DNA of 36,290 bases, taken from contig CANKVN010000014.1 of assembly GCA_947487055.1 (NCBI GenBank), forward strand, positions 1 through 36,290. The letters run 5' to 3'. Of this stretch, positions 22,553 to 30,087 are shown in pieces. A program made the translations under genes and the position numbers. The first letter of the stretch is position 1, and the number at the start of each line of letters is the position of its first letter. The stretch is from Flavobacteriales bacterium (GTDB lineage: Bacteria > Bacteroidota > Bacteroidia > NS11-12g > UBA955). Below the pieces are notes generated by a model that was given only the letters and a program-made list of their open reading frames with translations, had not been told where the DNA came from and made no database searches.

Positions 22553-24736
22553 TTAAGGTTTGATGATTTTTACGGCAGCATGGGCATTGTTGCTGTGCAC
22601 ATAAAGCAAGTATGCGCCTGAAGCAAGGTTTGCGATGCTGAATTTGCCATTGAAACCGGAATTGCTGGTTTCCAATACACTGTTTCCGGTAATGTCTACC
22701 AAAACCATGTCCACTTTTTCTGTTCCGAAGGCAGATAAATCCACCTGAACCATATCTGTAGCCGGATTTGGCATGGCGTTTACCTGCAAAGTCTTTTTGC
22801 CGGTTTTGCGGGTTTGGTTGGTGTTGGTTTTAAAGCATTCTCCGGAGGCAATGCGGGTCATGTTGCTGAAATCGATATAGCAAGCCCAGTTGGGGTTGTC
22901 AATAAATGGATTTCTGTTGTTTTGTTTAAATGCGATATACTCCTGGCGGGCCATTTCGTAATTGTTTGGAGGGTATTTCTGGCTCCAGCGCTTCAATACA
23001 TTTTGGTCCTGCATGTCGGTGATGAACTGCACGGAGGTAGGCATTGTGAATGGCTTATCTGCCGTATGGTATGTGGCGCAGATGTAGAAACAAGCCCTCG
23101 ATACCATGCCTTTTACGCGGTTTGGTGGTTCGTAAGCCAGATTGCCGACGCTATCTGTGCCATATTTACCGTCCAGAAACTGGTATGTAACGGTTTTCAG
23201 ATTGTTGTAGGGAACATTGCTGCGCACGGCATTGGCTTTTATCTGGTGCACGGGGAACAAGGCATACAAATCACTGCCACAGGCGCTGTCGGTAGATGGA
23301 ATGCTCATCCAGCTCTTTGGATAGGAGTGTTCGCGGCTCAGGGTGTCCCAAATAATTGGGGGTTGAAATAGGTATTTGAAACCGCTGTAGGTGCAGGTCA
23401 GTACACGCCTGCTTCCGGTGGTATCATACGCAGCAAAGTCTTCCACCATGGTGGTTCCGTAGTTGCTGTAATACACCTGAAAATGAGGGCGGATTTTGGA
23501 TTTTAATTTGGATAAAAACTGGGTGTCTGTAGCGGTGATTCCTGAGTAGTAAGTTCCGGTATTCAAGCCGGGAGTGGTTACATTGTCCATTACAGATCCG
23601 CTTTGATAGTAGTTTATGTATTTATCGTATCCGTTCCAAGAAATAACCTTAACAAAGTACTTGGTATTGGCAACAATCTGGTCAATCCTGTAGTCGCCTG
23701 CAGGACCATTTTCAACAACCCTGGCTTTGCCTAAATAAGAGCCTTTTTCGTAAGCCACACCGTCTGTAGGTGTTTCGTTGATGCTGTCTTTGGAAACCAG
23801 GATGAGCAGGTTGTCTGCATTGTTGGTTCCGGCAGTTGCCTTGAGCTGCCAGGCACGAACGGTTGAAAAATTCAAGCTGGGGGATGCGTTTGGTTCGGTG
23901 GCAAAATTACCGCTGATGGCATAAATGTTTAGGCTGAAAACAGTATTGCCCACACCATCGTTGCTGTATATTTTCATGGTGCCCTTGATAGATCCGGCAG
24001 GGGCGCCTACAAGCTGCACCAGCATGTTCTTTTGGCTTTTAGACAAAATGGTATCCGGAACACCGCCGGCCTTGAAATAAGCAGCATCAGCACCACTAAA
24101 ACGCACAGAGTCAATAACCAGGGGGTCGCCAACTCCGTTGTTTTTAAGGGTTACAGGGTACAGTCCGGAATTTCCGGGCTTAAACATGCCGCCATTAATC
24201 ATTTGCGTAGTTCCATCATAAACGGCTATTTCAGGGCTCGCAGATGGGCCTGCAGGTTTAACCAATACGTCGTCCAGTACCACGTTGAAACCGGTAACCT
24301 TGGTGGTGTAAATAAACCTTACATAGCGGCTTCCTGATTTCAAACGCACCATGTGTTTGGTAATGGTCTGTGGCAAAGATTTGGTGTAATTACGCACGTT
24401 GGTCCAGGTGTTGCCATCTACGCTTTCGTCGATATTAAAAACCGAACCAGGGTCTGTACCGGGGTTGGTTCTAACCCAATATTCAACGGTATCTGCACGG
24501 CTTCCAAAAAATACCTGAAGGTATTCGCCGCTGCCATCAAGCCTCAGTGCCTGTGGAGCAGAGTTGTAGAAGCCTGCACTGGTATAGGTGAGGTTACCGG
24601 CCACTTTTGCCAGGTCATAACTCCAGCCGGTTGGTGGAGCCGTAACATTGCTCATGTCCCACGATGTGGGAAGTGTTGCTTGCCCAAACAAGGTGGTGCT
24701 TAGGAGGCAAATTAAAGAGAGTATGGTGTTTTTCAT
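22553..24736 (-). CDS. T9SS-exported endonuclease I family nuclease
   Basis: From the ATG at 24736 (MKNTILSLICLLSTTLFGQ, a clear signal peptide) the product has 727 residues; the ORF track's start at 24790 only adds sequence inside the upstream gene. After a beta-sandwich (about residues 20-170) and a choice-of-anchor-D-like domain (PEIAVYDGTTQMINGG...), an endonuclease I domain follows: REHSYPKSWM, DLYALFPVHQIKANAVRSN, KGMVSRACFYI and the FKQNNRNPFIDNP finish. The E-H pair and the N..RSN block of the beta-beta-alpha-metal active site remain, while the His of the usual DxHNL is replaced. A T9SS type A sorting domain ends it (MPNPATDMVQVDL...SGAYLLYVHS). It lies 4 bp downstream of a TonB receptor. 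Confidence 0.88.
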   Translation of the reverse strand: MKNTILSLICLLSTTLFGQATLPTSWDMSNVTAPPTGWSYDLAKVAGNLTYTSAGFYNSAPQALRLDGSGEYLQVFFGSRADTVEYWVRTNPGTDPGSVFNIDESVDGNTWTNVRNYTKSLPQTITKHMVRLKSGSRYVRFIYTTKVTGFNVVLDDVLVKPAGPSASPEIAVYDGTTQMINGGMFKPGNSGLYPVTLKNNGVGDPLVIDSVRFSGADAAYFKAGGVPDTILSKSQKNMLVQLVGAPAGSIKGTMKIYSNDGVGNTVFSLNIYAISGNFATEPNASPSLNFSTVRAWQLKATAGTNNADNLLILVSKDSINETPTDGVAYEKGSYLGKARVVENGPAGDYRIDQIVANTKYFVKVISWNGYDKYINYYQSGSVMDNVTTPGLNTGTYYSGITATDTQFLSKLKSKIRPHFQVYYSNYGTTMVEDFAAYDTTGSRRVLTCTYSGFKYLFQPPIIWDTLSREHSYPKSWMSIPSTDSACGSDLYALFPVHQIKANAVRSNVPYNNLKTVTYQFLDGKYGTDSVGNLAYEPPNRVKGMVSRACFYICATYHTADKPFTMPTSVQFITDMQDQNVLKRWSQKYPPNNYEMARQEYIAFKQNNRNPFIDNPNWACYIDFSNMTRIASGECFKTNTNQTRKTGKKTLQVNAMPNPATDMVQVDLSAFGTEKVDMVLVDITGNSVLETSNSGFNGKFSIANLASGAYLLYVHSNNAHAAVKIIKP

Positions 24737-24740
24737 TTGA

Positions 24741-27413
24741 TTAAAAAGTAATGCGAATACCGGTGGTGTAACGGAATCCGGGGGAAACAAATACTTCGAG
24801 GTTGGTGGGCCTGAAGGTATTGGAAGGGTTGTTGTCTATGCTGCGGTGCTGTGCATCGCTGATATAAAGGTTGTTGGTCACATTTTGGCAGTTCGCATAA
24901 ACCGAAATCTGACCCGATTTATAAGCGGTAAAAGTGTATCCGGCAGAAATATTCATGTACCAGTATGCTGGAATACGGAATGATTCCCGGCCTTTATAAG
25001 CCCCAACAAGGGATAAGGGATCAAAGTCTGCGTAGTGCTTCCAGAAATAGACATACTGGGCTGAGATGTAAGCTCCTTTTAGCAGTGAAGGCTCCCAGCG
25101 CACGCTCCAGGTCCACTGGCACTGTGCCGCGTCGCCCACGTGCACGCCGGAAGCATCGAAATCTACAAGCCCGACAGAATCTCCTGCATCATCGCGTATG
25201 ATACTTCGTGCACCGGATTTCCATTGCCAGTCGGCCAAACTCAATGCACTTTGAATGGTCATGCCATTTCCTGGTTTCAGAATACCTGCAAACTCTACAC
25301 CCATGTGTCTGGCTTTCATGCCGTTGATGTTGTATGAAAACAAATTGCCATCAGGGTCGCGGTAGGTGGGCAGGAAATTTGCAGGGCGGTTTTGCCAGTA
25401 AGTATAGTATACGTTTGCATCCAAACTGAATATGCGGCTTTTATAACCTGCACCGCCTTCAATGGCATATATTTTCTCGTTTTTGGCGTCTTTTACTTCA
25501 ACGTTGTTGTTGTCAAATATATTGTTGAAACGGGTTGGTTTGTTCAAATAACCCACATTTCCAAACAAATTTACATGCCTGCTGATGTTGCGGTTTACCC
25601 CAGTTTTAAGGGTTACACCGGGTCTTCTTACCCAATCGGAAACCTTTGGCTGGCTGTCAGCTGTGAGCCTAAAGAAATCAATCCTGCGGTAGAAGGATTG
25701 TGTGGTACTGGCATTCACGAAAGCTGAAGTCCTGCCTTTGGAATATTCCAGTTCAGCAAACCCACCTATCCAGCGAACCAACCCATCGTTATTGAAACGG
25801 AACTTGTCGCCTTTATGGTAGAGCAGGTCTTTTTTATTGGGGTCCAGTTCACCATTGTCGGGGATGAAATAATCACCACCCAGCAAATCATAAACCTCTC
25901 GGTAATGCTGTGCCCTGTAGGTGCGAAGGTCCAGTCCTCCGGTGAAGGTGAAATTTTTGTTGATTTTGTGGTTGAGCGTGCTCAATGCACCAAACCATTT
26001 GTGGTTGTTTACGCTGCGGTGCAATATGCCGTATGACCTAAGCTCGGTAGCGCTGTATGCAGGGTCGGGATTGGGCACAAATGCAGACCCGGTGGTATTG
26101 GCCCACCATGAGCCTTGCATGTTGAACTGGCCGTAGGTTCTGAGCTGGCTGATGCTGTTGGCTTGCGAACCACCACCTTTGCCGACAGACATATAGGCGA
26201 CCGTGCTGATCAGCGTTTTACTGCTGGGTTTCCAGTCGTGTTTCAGGTAAACCTGGGGTTTGTGAAATTCGTTTACCCGTTCACTTTTGCGGTTGTTCGA
26301 TCCCCAGATGGTATCGCCTACGTCGTTCAACCGGGCCTCATTAAGCCATCCCCAGTGCTGGTTATATTTTCTGCCCTGATTAACGGGCATATTGCCCACC
26401 AGGGTGTCCATATTCAGTTTCATGGCAAGGCCACGGTCATACAAGCTTAACCTGGCCCTAAAGCTGCGCTGTCCATGGCTTTGTGGAGCGCCAACCGCAG
26501 TCAAGGAAAGGGTGTGTTTTTTGCCAAATTTCTTTTCAAGGCGGCCGTAGTAGCTGTACATGTCATCATACAATGCATCTACATAACCGGTGCTGCTTCT
26601 TTTGGTGAAGCTGAAGATGGCGCCCCAGTTTCCTTTTAGCCTGCCAGTATTGATGGTTGCTGAATATTTTTGGTAGCGGGAATCACCAAATTCTGCGTTT
26701 GCAGAAGCTTTAAATTGGTTGGATACACCGCGGGTAATGATGTTCATGGTGCCGCCAACTGCGGGATTGGCGATGCGGCTGCTGCCCAGCCCTCGCTGCA
26801 CCTGTGTGAGTGCGGTCACTTCGCTTAATCCGAACCAGTTGCTCCAGTAAACCTCGCCATTTTCCATGTCGTTCACAGGAATTCCGTCTATCATCACGGC
26901 GATGTTGCGTTGGTTGAAACCGCGAATGGTAATGCGAGCATCACCGGCGCCACCGCCTTGCTGGGTGGCATAAACGCCTGGTGTGTTGTTCAGCAGCATG
27001 GGCATGTCTGCGCTACCGAGTTGCTCGCTGATGGTTTTGCCGTTCAGGTTGCTGTAGGCTATGGGAGTTCTTCTGTCTTTGGCAAGGGAAGCGGTAATTT
27101 GAACCGCTTGCACATCCGTGCTGAGGTTGTCCAGCCTGAAAACGACATTTGGAATAAGGCTGCGGTCGGCAAGGATTTGAATGGTATCGCTGCTGAAGCC
27201 TTCCAGTGTTGCAACCAGTGTATGGTTGCCACCAACCAGCAGCATGCTGAAAGAACCATCGGCTCCCGAAACTGCGGAAACCGCCCTGCTGCTAATAACC
27301 GCTTTTGAGATTCCTTCGCCGGTTAAGGCATCTGTAACCTTACCCACAATCTTTGTTTGGGCTTGCAGCAGACCTGTTCCGCTGAGCAGGGCTATGAGAA
27401 AGGCGGTCCTCAT
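24741..27413 (-). CDS. TonB-dependent outer-membrane receptor with carboxypeptidase-regulatory-like N-domain
   Basis: This 890-residue receptor has a signal peptide (MRTAFLIALLSGTGLLQA) and an N-terminal CarboxypepD-regulatory-like domain (IVGKVTDALTGEGISKAVI ... GFSSDTIQI). The plug has GDARITIRGFNQRNIAVMIDGIP and a VQRGLGSSRIANPAVGG segment, and the barrel ends in TTGIRITF. There is no SusD partner, so it is not a standard polysaccharide locus. Upstream it overlaps the lamin-tail protein gene by ATGA, and downstream the nuclease follows after 4 bp. I infer uptake of nuclease products such as oligonucleotides, nucleotides or phosphorylated fragments, but no motif proves the substrate. Confidence 0.88.
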   Translation of the reverse strand: MRTAFLIALLSGTGLLQAQTKIVGKVTDALTGEGISKAVISSRAVSAVSGADGSFSMLLVGGNHTLVATLEGFSSDTIQILADRSLIPNVVFRLDNLSTDVQAVQITASLAKDRRTPIAYSNLNGKTISEQLGSADMPMLLNNTPGVYATQQGGGAGDARITIRGFNQRNIAVMIDGIPVNDMENGEVYWSNWFGLSEVTALTQVQRGLGSSRIANPAVGGTMNIITRGVSNQFKASANAEFGDSRYQKYSATINTGRLKGNWGAIFSFTKRSSTGYVDALYDDMYSYYGRLEKKFGKKHTLSLTAVGAPQSHGQRSFRARLSLYDRGLAMKLNMDTLVGNMPVNQGRKYNQHWGWLNEARLNDVGDTIWGSNNRKSERVNEFHKPQVYLKHDWKPSSKTLISTVAYMSVGKGGGSQANSISQLRTYGQFNMQGSWWANTTGSAFVPNPDPAYSATELRSYGILHRSVNNHKWFGALSTLNHKINKNFTFTGGLDLRTYRAQHYREVYDLLGGDYFIPDNGELDPNKKDLLYHKGDKFRFNNDGLVRWIGGFAELEYSKGRTSAFVNASTTQSFYRRIDFFRLTADSQPKVSDWVRRPGVTLKTGVNRNISRHVNLFGNVGYLNKPTRFNNIFDNNNVEVKDAKNEKIYAIEGGAGYKSRIFSLDANVYYTYWQNRPANFLPTYRDPDGNLFSYNINGMKARHMGVEFAGILKPGNGMTIQSALSLADWQWKSGARSIIRDDAGDSVGLVDFDASGVHVGDAAQCQWTWSVRWEPSLLKGAYISAQYVYFWKHYADFDPLSLVGAYKGRESFRIPAYWYMNISAGYTFTAYKSGQISVYANCQNVTNNLYISDAQHRSIDNNPSNTFRPTNLEVFVSPGFRYTTGIRITF

Positions 27414-28381
27414 TGTTTTATCAGCCTGGCGGAATAGTTTTCCTGCCCTGCACCGATTGCCTGAAGGTGGTAAACACCGCTGCTCAAAGATGCCGTAGAG
27501 ATGGTTGCAATGGCAAATCCATTGGGATATTGCATTTCAAAAGGCAATTGAACCTTGCGGCCTTGCATATCCATGGCAATGATACTTATTACAGCCCCCT
27601 GGAAAAATGCCTTAACCTCGCTGGTGGCAGGGTTAGGAAACAATTGCACCTGTTGTGCTGCAATTTCTTGATTGCGGGCTGCGAATTTGTTACAATCGCA
27701 AATATGGGTGCGCAGCGAATCGAAAGTGTTCACGGGGTATACCTCCCATTCCTTGCGTGGATTGAAGTTTGCCGGATTGGCGGAAACGCCTTGCTTGATT
27801 CCGTGTTTGCGGATAAGGGTTTTATCGATGGTGCACCAAAGGCCCAGGCCAGTATTGTTTGGGAACGAATCACTCCAGCCAATGGTTCTGCTTGGGTTTG
27901 ATGGCAACTGAGGTTGCTGCCCGATTTTGCCAAAGATGTCAATAGGTGACCATTTGTTGGTGGCCGTGTTCAGTTTGTCCAGGCTCATGGCATCGTCTCC
28001 GTTGAAACTCATGGAGAATGAAGTGTTGTAATCTTTGGATAAGAACAAATCTGCTTTAACCCTCAGGTTATAGGTAACGGGAGTATCCTGGCCTGTCTGG
28101 GTGGTGTCGCGGCGGTCAATGACCAATACCTTGGCTTCGTTGCTGCCAATGGTGCCGGAAAGCAAATCGCTGAATTGGCTGGTCCACACCGCTGATCCGT
28201 TTTGCCAGCGGGTAACCCGATAATTGCTCAGGTCGATGGTAGCGGTTCCCGGGTTGTAAATTTCAAGGGCTTTGTTGTTTCTGGTGCCCTCAACATATTC
28301 GGATATGAAGAGTTCATTGCATTGTGCACCCAGTTTTACCATAGAAAGGATGCATCCAAGAGCGAATAAGGTCTTTTTCAT
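27410..28381 (-). CDS. Lamin-tail-domain (LTD) protein with T9SS sorting domain
   Basis: This 323-residue protein has a signal peptide (KKTLFALGCILSMVKLGAQ) and an N-terminal lamin-tail-like domain (LFISEYVEGTRNNKALEIYNPGTATIDLSNYRVTRW, then VLVIDRRDTTQ). LTD domains are often joined to or near extracellular nucleases in bacteria. The tail resembles a T9SS sorting domain (QLFPNPATSEVKAFF ... SLSSGVYHLQAIG). It is the first gene of the operon with the TonB receptor and the endonuclease, overlapping the receptor by 4 bp. I infer a surface protein that binds substrate or anchors the nuclease system. The divergent nucleotidase gene starts about 50 bp away. Confidence 0.8.
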   Translation of the reverse strand: MKKTLFALGCILSMVKLGAQCNELFISEYVEGTRNNKALEIYNPGTATIDLSNYRVTRWQNGSAVWTSQFSDLLSGTIGSNEAKVLVIDRRDTTQTGQDTPVTYNLRVKADLFLSKDYNTSFSMSFNGDDAMSLDKLNTATNKWSPIDIFGKIGQQPQLPSNPSRTIGWSDSFPNNTGLGLWCTIDKTLIRKHGIKQGVSANPANFNPRKEWEVYPVNTFDSLRTHICDCNKFAARNQEIAAQQVQLFPNPATSEVKAFFQGAVISIIAMDMQGRKVQLPFEMQYPNGFAIATISTASLSSGVYHLQAIGAGQENYSARLIKQ

Positions 28382-28412
28382 TTGGAAGTATGTAGCAAAT
28401 TTCGTATATTTA
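28381..28412 (+). promoter_or_regulatory. Possible promoter of the split 5'-nucleotidase genes
   Basis: TTTG (28381-28384), a 20-base spacer and TATATTTA (28405-28412, one base off TAnnTTTG) precede the ATG at 28434. On the other strand, GAAATTTG in the same ~50-bp gap may serve the LTD operon, so the two units could share a control region. Confidence 0.4.
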
Positions 28413-28433
28413 GGTTATCAAATTGCTAAGTTA

Positions 28434-29249
28434 ATGTATCATTTTTCACAGAATTGCAGAAAGTGTGTTAATTTGTATGTTGTGAGGTGTGGTTTTCTTT
28501 TGATGTTGAGTGTGTTGGCCCTGTCCTGCGGGGTTAAAAATTTGCATTACAAAGCACTTTGGCCATTGAACACGGCTGCAGATATTCGTCCCGACAGCAC
28601 CATGTCCCGCTTTCTGAAACCCTACAGGGATACACTTCTGCAGTTTACCACCACCGTTGTCGGCAAAACAGATACGGGATATTTTCCCGAACGGCCTTCC
28701 GGAAACCTGGGAAATTTGTGTGCAGATTTGACATTTGCTTATGCCGATTCACTCCTTAAAAAACGGATAGGCCTTCCGCTGGATGCGGCTGTACTTAACC
28801 TTGGCGGCCTCAGAACTGCGTTGCCATCCGGGTCCATAACCGTTGGAAACCTCTACGAGGTGATGCCTTTTGAAAATACCGAAGTTCTCTTAAAAATTAG
28901 CGGCGGCGCCATGGATAGTTTGCTCAGGCATATCGTTAAGCGTGGAGGTGAGCCTGTTTCAGGATTAAAAATCGAGGTAAATGAAAAGCAGGAATTTATC
29001 GCCTGGATAGGAAATAACCGTTTTGACAGCCGCCGTGATTACTGGATAGCTACCTCGGATTACCTGATGAATGGTGGTGATGGTTACAACATGTTTAGGG
29101 GAGCGTTGGAAATGATCGCTACAGAAAAAACAATGCGTGGTATTTTTACGGAGGGTATTCGTGCTGAAACTGCAAAATATGGGATAGTTCGGAAAAGAAC
29201 AGAAAGGAGGATTGTATATGCCAACGAGGCGGCAATTCCTAAGAAATAG
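28434..29249 (+). CDS. 5'-nucleotidase C-terminal domain lipoprotein (UshA-type, split)
   Basis: From the ATG at 28434 the protein has 271 residues. A lipobox (LSVLALSC) suggests a lipid-anchored protein. The rest is the substrate-specificity domain of 5'-nucleotidases (5_nucleotid_C): SGNLGNLCADLTFAYADSL, AVLNLGGLRTALPSG, VGNLYEVMPFENTEV and MNGGDGYNMF. The metal-binding phosphatase domain is missing here and is encoded by the next gene. The ORF track start at 28272 lies inside the opposite-strand gene and has no signal peptide, so I reject it. It overlaps the next gene by 32 bp. Confidence 0.82.
   Translation: MYHFSQNCRKCVNLYVVRCGFLLMLSVLALSCGVKNLHYKALWPLNTAADIRPDSTMSRFLKPYRDTLLQFTTTVVGKTDTGYFPERPSGNLGNLCADLTFAYADSLLKKRIGLPLDAAVLNLGGLRTALPSGSITVGNLYEVMPFENTEVLLKISGGAMDSLLRHIVKRGGEPVSGLKIEVNEKQEFIAWIGNNRFDSRRDYWIATSDYLMNGGDGYNMFRGALEMIATEKTMRGIFTEGIRAETAKYGIVRKRTERRIVYANEAAIPKK
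29203..29210 (+). promoter_or_regulatory. Strong Shine-Dalgarno before the metallophosphatase gene
   Basis: AAAGGAGG lies 7 bases before the ATG at 29218, inside the end of the upstream gene. It is the clearest Shine-Dalgarno in the window; most other starts here show none. It fixes the ATG start against the TTG at 29212. Confidence 0.6.
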
Positions 29250-30084
29250 CGCATGGCTGGCAGGCGGCTTGCTGCTTACCCCGGAGGCACTAATGGCTAA
29301 TGACAAAACATCATCCCTGATGATTTTGCATACCAATGATTTTCACAGCCGGCTGGATCCATTTCCGGATAACCATCCCAAATATCCGGGTCAGGGCGGC
29401 ATTGCAAAGCTGAAAACCTTGATGGACGAAGTTCGCAGCCAAAACGACTATTGTCTGCTGCTGGACAGCGGGGATGTGTTTCAGGGTACACCCTATTTCA
29501 ACAGGTTTGGCGGTGTGCCGGAGTTTACCTGGATGAACATGGCCGGCTATGAAGCGTCTACCCTGGGCAACCACGATTTCGATATGGGAATGGAGCACCT
29601 TGCAGCGTTGATTCAAAACCACGCCAAATTTCCGTTCCTTAACTGCAACTATAATGTAGAGGCTACACCGTTGAAGGATCTCATCAAAAAACGGCTGGTG
29701 GTGCGCAAGGGGAAACTCAAGATTGGCATCACCGGAGTAGGGGTAAACCCCGAGGGCTTGATTCCCCAACATTTGTGCAAAGGCCTTTTGTACCAGGATC
29801 CTGTGGCGAAGGTGCAGGAGCAGGCTGACATCCTGCGCAAGCGCGAAGGCTGTGATGTGGTGATTGTGCTGTCGCACCTGGGGCATGAGTATCCCAGCAA
29901 CCAAATCAGTGATGTGAAACTGGCAGCAGCAACGCACGGAATCAACGTCATTTTGGGGGCACACACGCATACCTTTCTGGAGGCACCACTGGGTTTAACC
30001 AATAAAATGGGAGAGACCGTGCTTGTGAATCAGGCGGGCTGGGCTGGATTGAGGCTGGGCCGCATTCAGCTGGATTTTAAATAG
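29218..30084 (+). CDS. Tat-exported 5'-nucleotidase/metallophosphatase domain protein (UshA N-terminal type)
   Basis: This 288-residue calcineurin-like phosphoesterase begins with a twin-arginine signal (PTRRQFLRNSAWLAGG). The metal-site motifs are complete and in order: LHTNDFHSR, LLLDSGDVFQGTPYF, STLGNHDFDMG, VLSHLGHEY and LGAHTHT. It is the catalytic N-terminal half of a 5'-nucleotidase, expected to hydrolyse nucleotides to nucleosides and phosphate in the periplasm. Its C-terminal partner domain is the gene directly before it, so the usual domain order is reversed in the operon. I use the ATG at 29218 behind the Shine-Dalgarno. The stop is 3 bp from the sucA stop on the other strand. Confidence 0.88.
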   Translation: MPTRRQFLRNSAWLAGGLLLTPEALMANDKTSSLMILHTNDFHSRLDPFPDNHPKYPGQGGIAKLKTLMDEVRSQNDYCLLLDSGDVFQGTPYFNRFGGVPEFTWMNMAGYEASTLGNHDFDMGMEHLAALIQNHAKFPFLNCNYNVEATPLKDLIKKRLVVRKGKLKIGITGVGVNPEGLIPQHLCKGLLYQDPVAKVQEQADILRKREGCDVVIVLSHLGHEYPSNQISDVKLAAATHGINVILGAHTHTFLEAPLGLTNKMGETVLVNQAGWAGLRLGRIQLDFK

Positions 30085-30087
30085 ACA

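Noticed and set aside
28272-28433. N-terminal extension of the nucleotidase C-domain ORF
   Set aside because: It lies inside the opposite-strand LTD gene and puts the lipoprotein signal far inside the protein.
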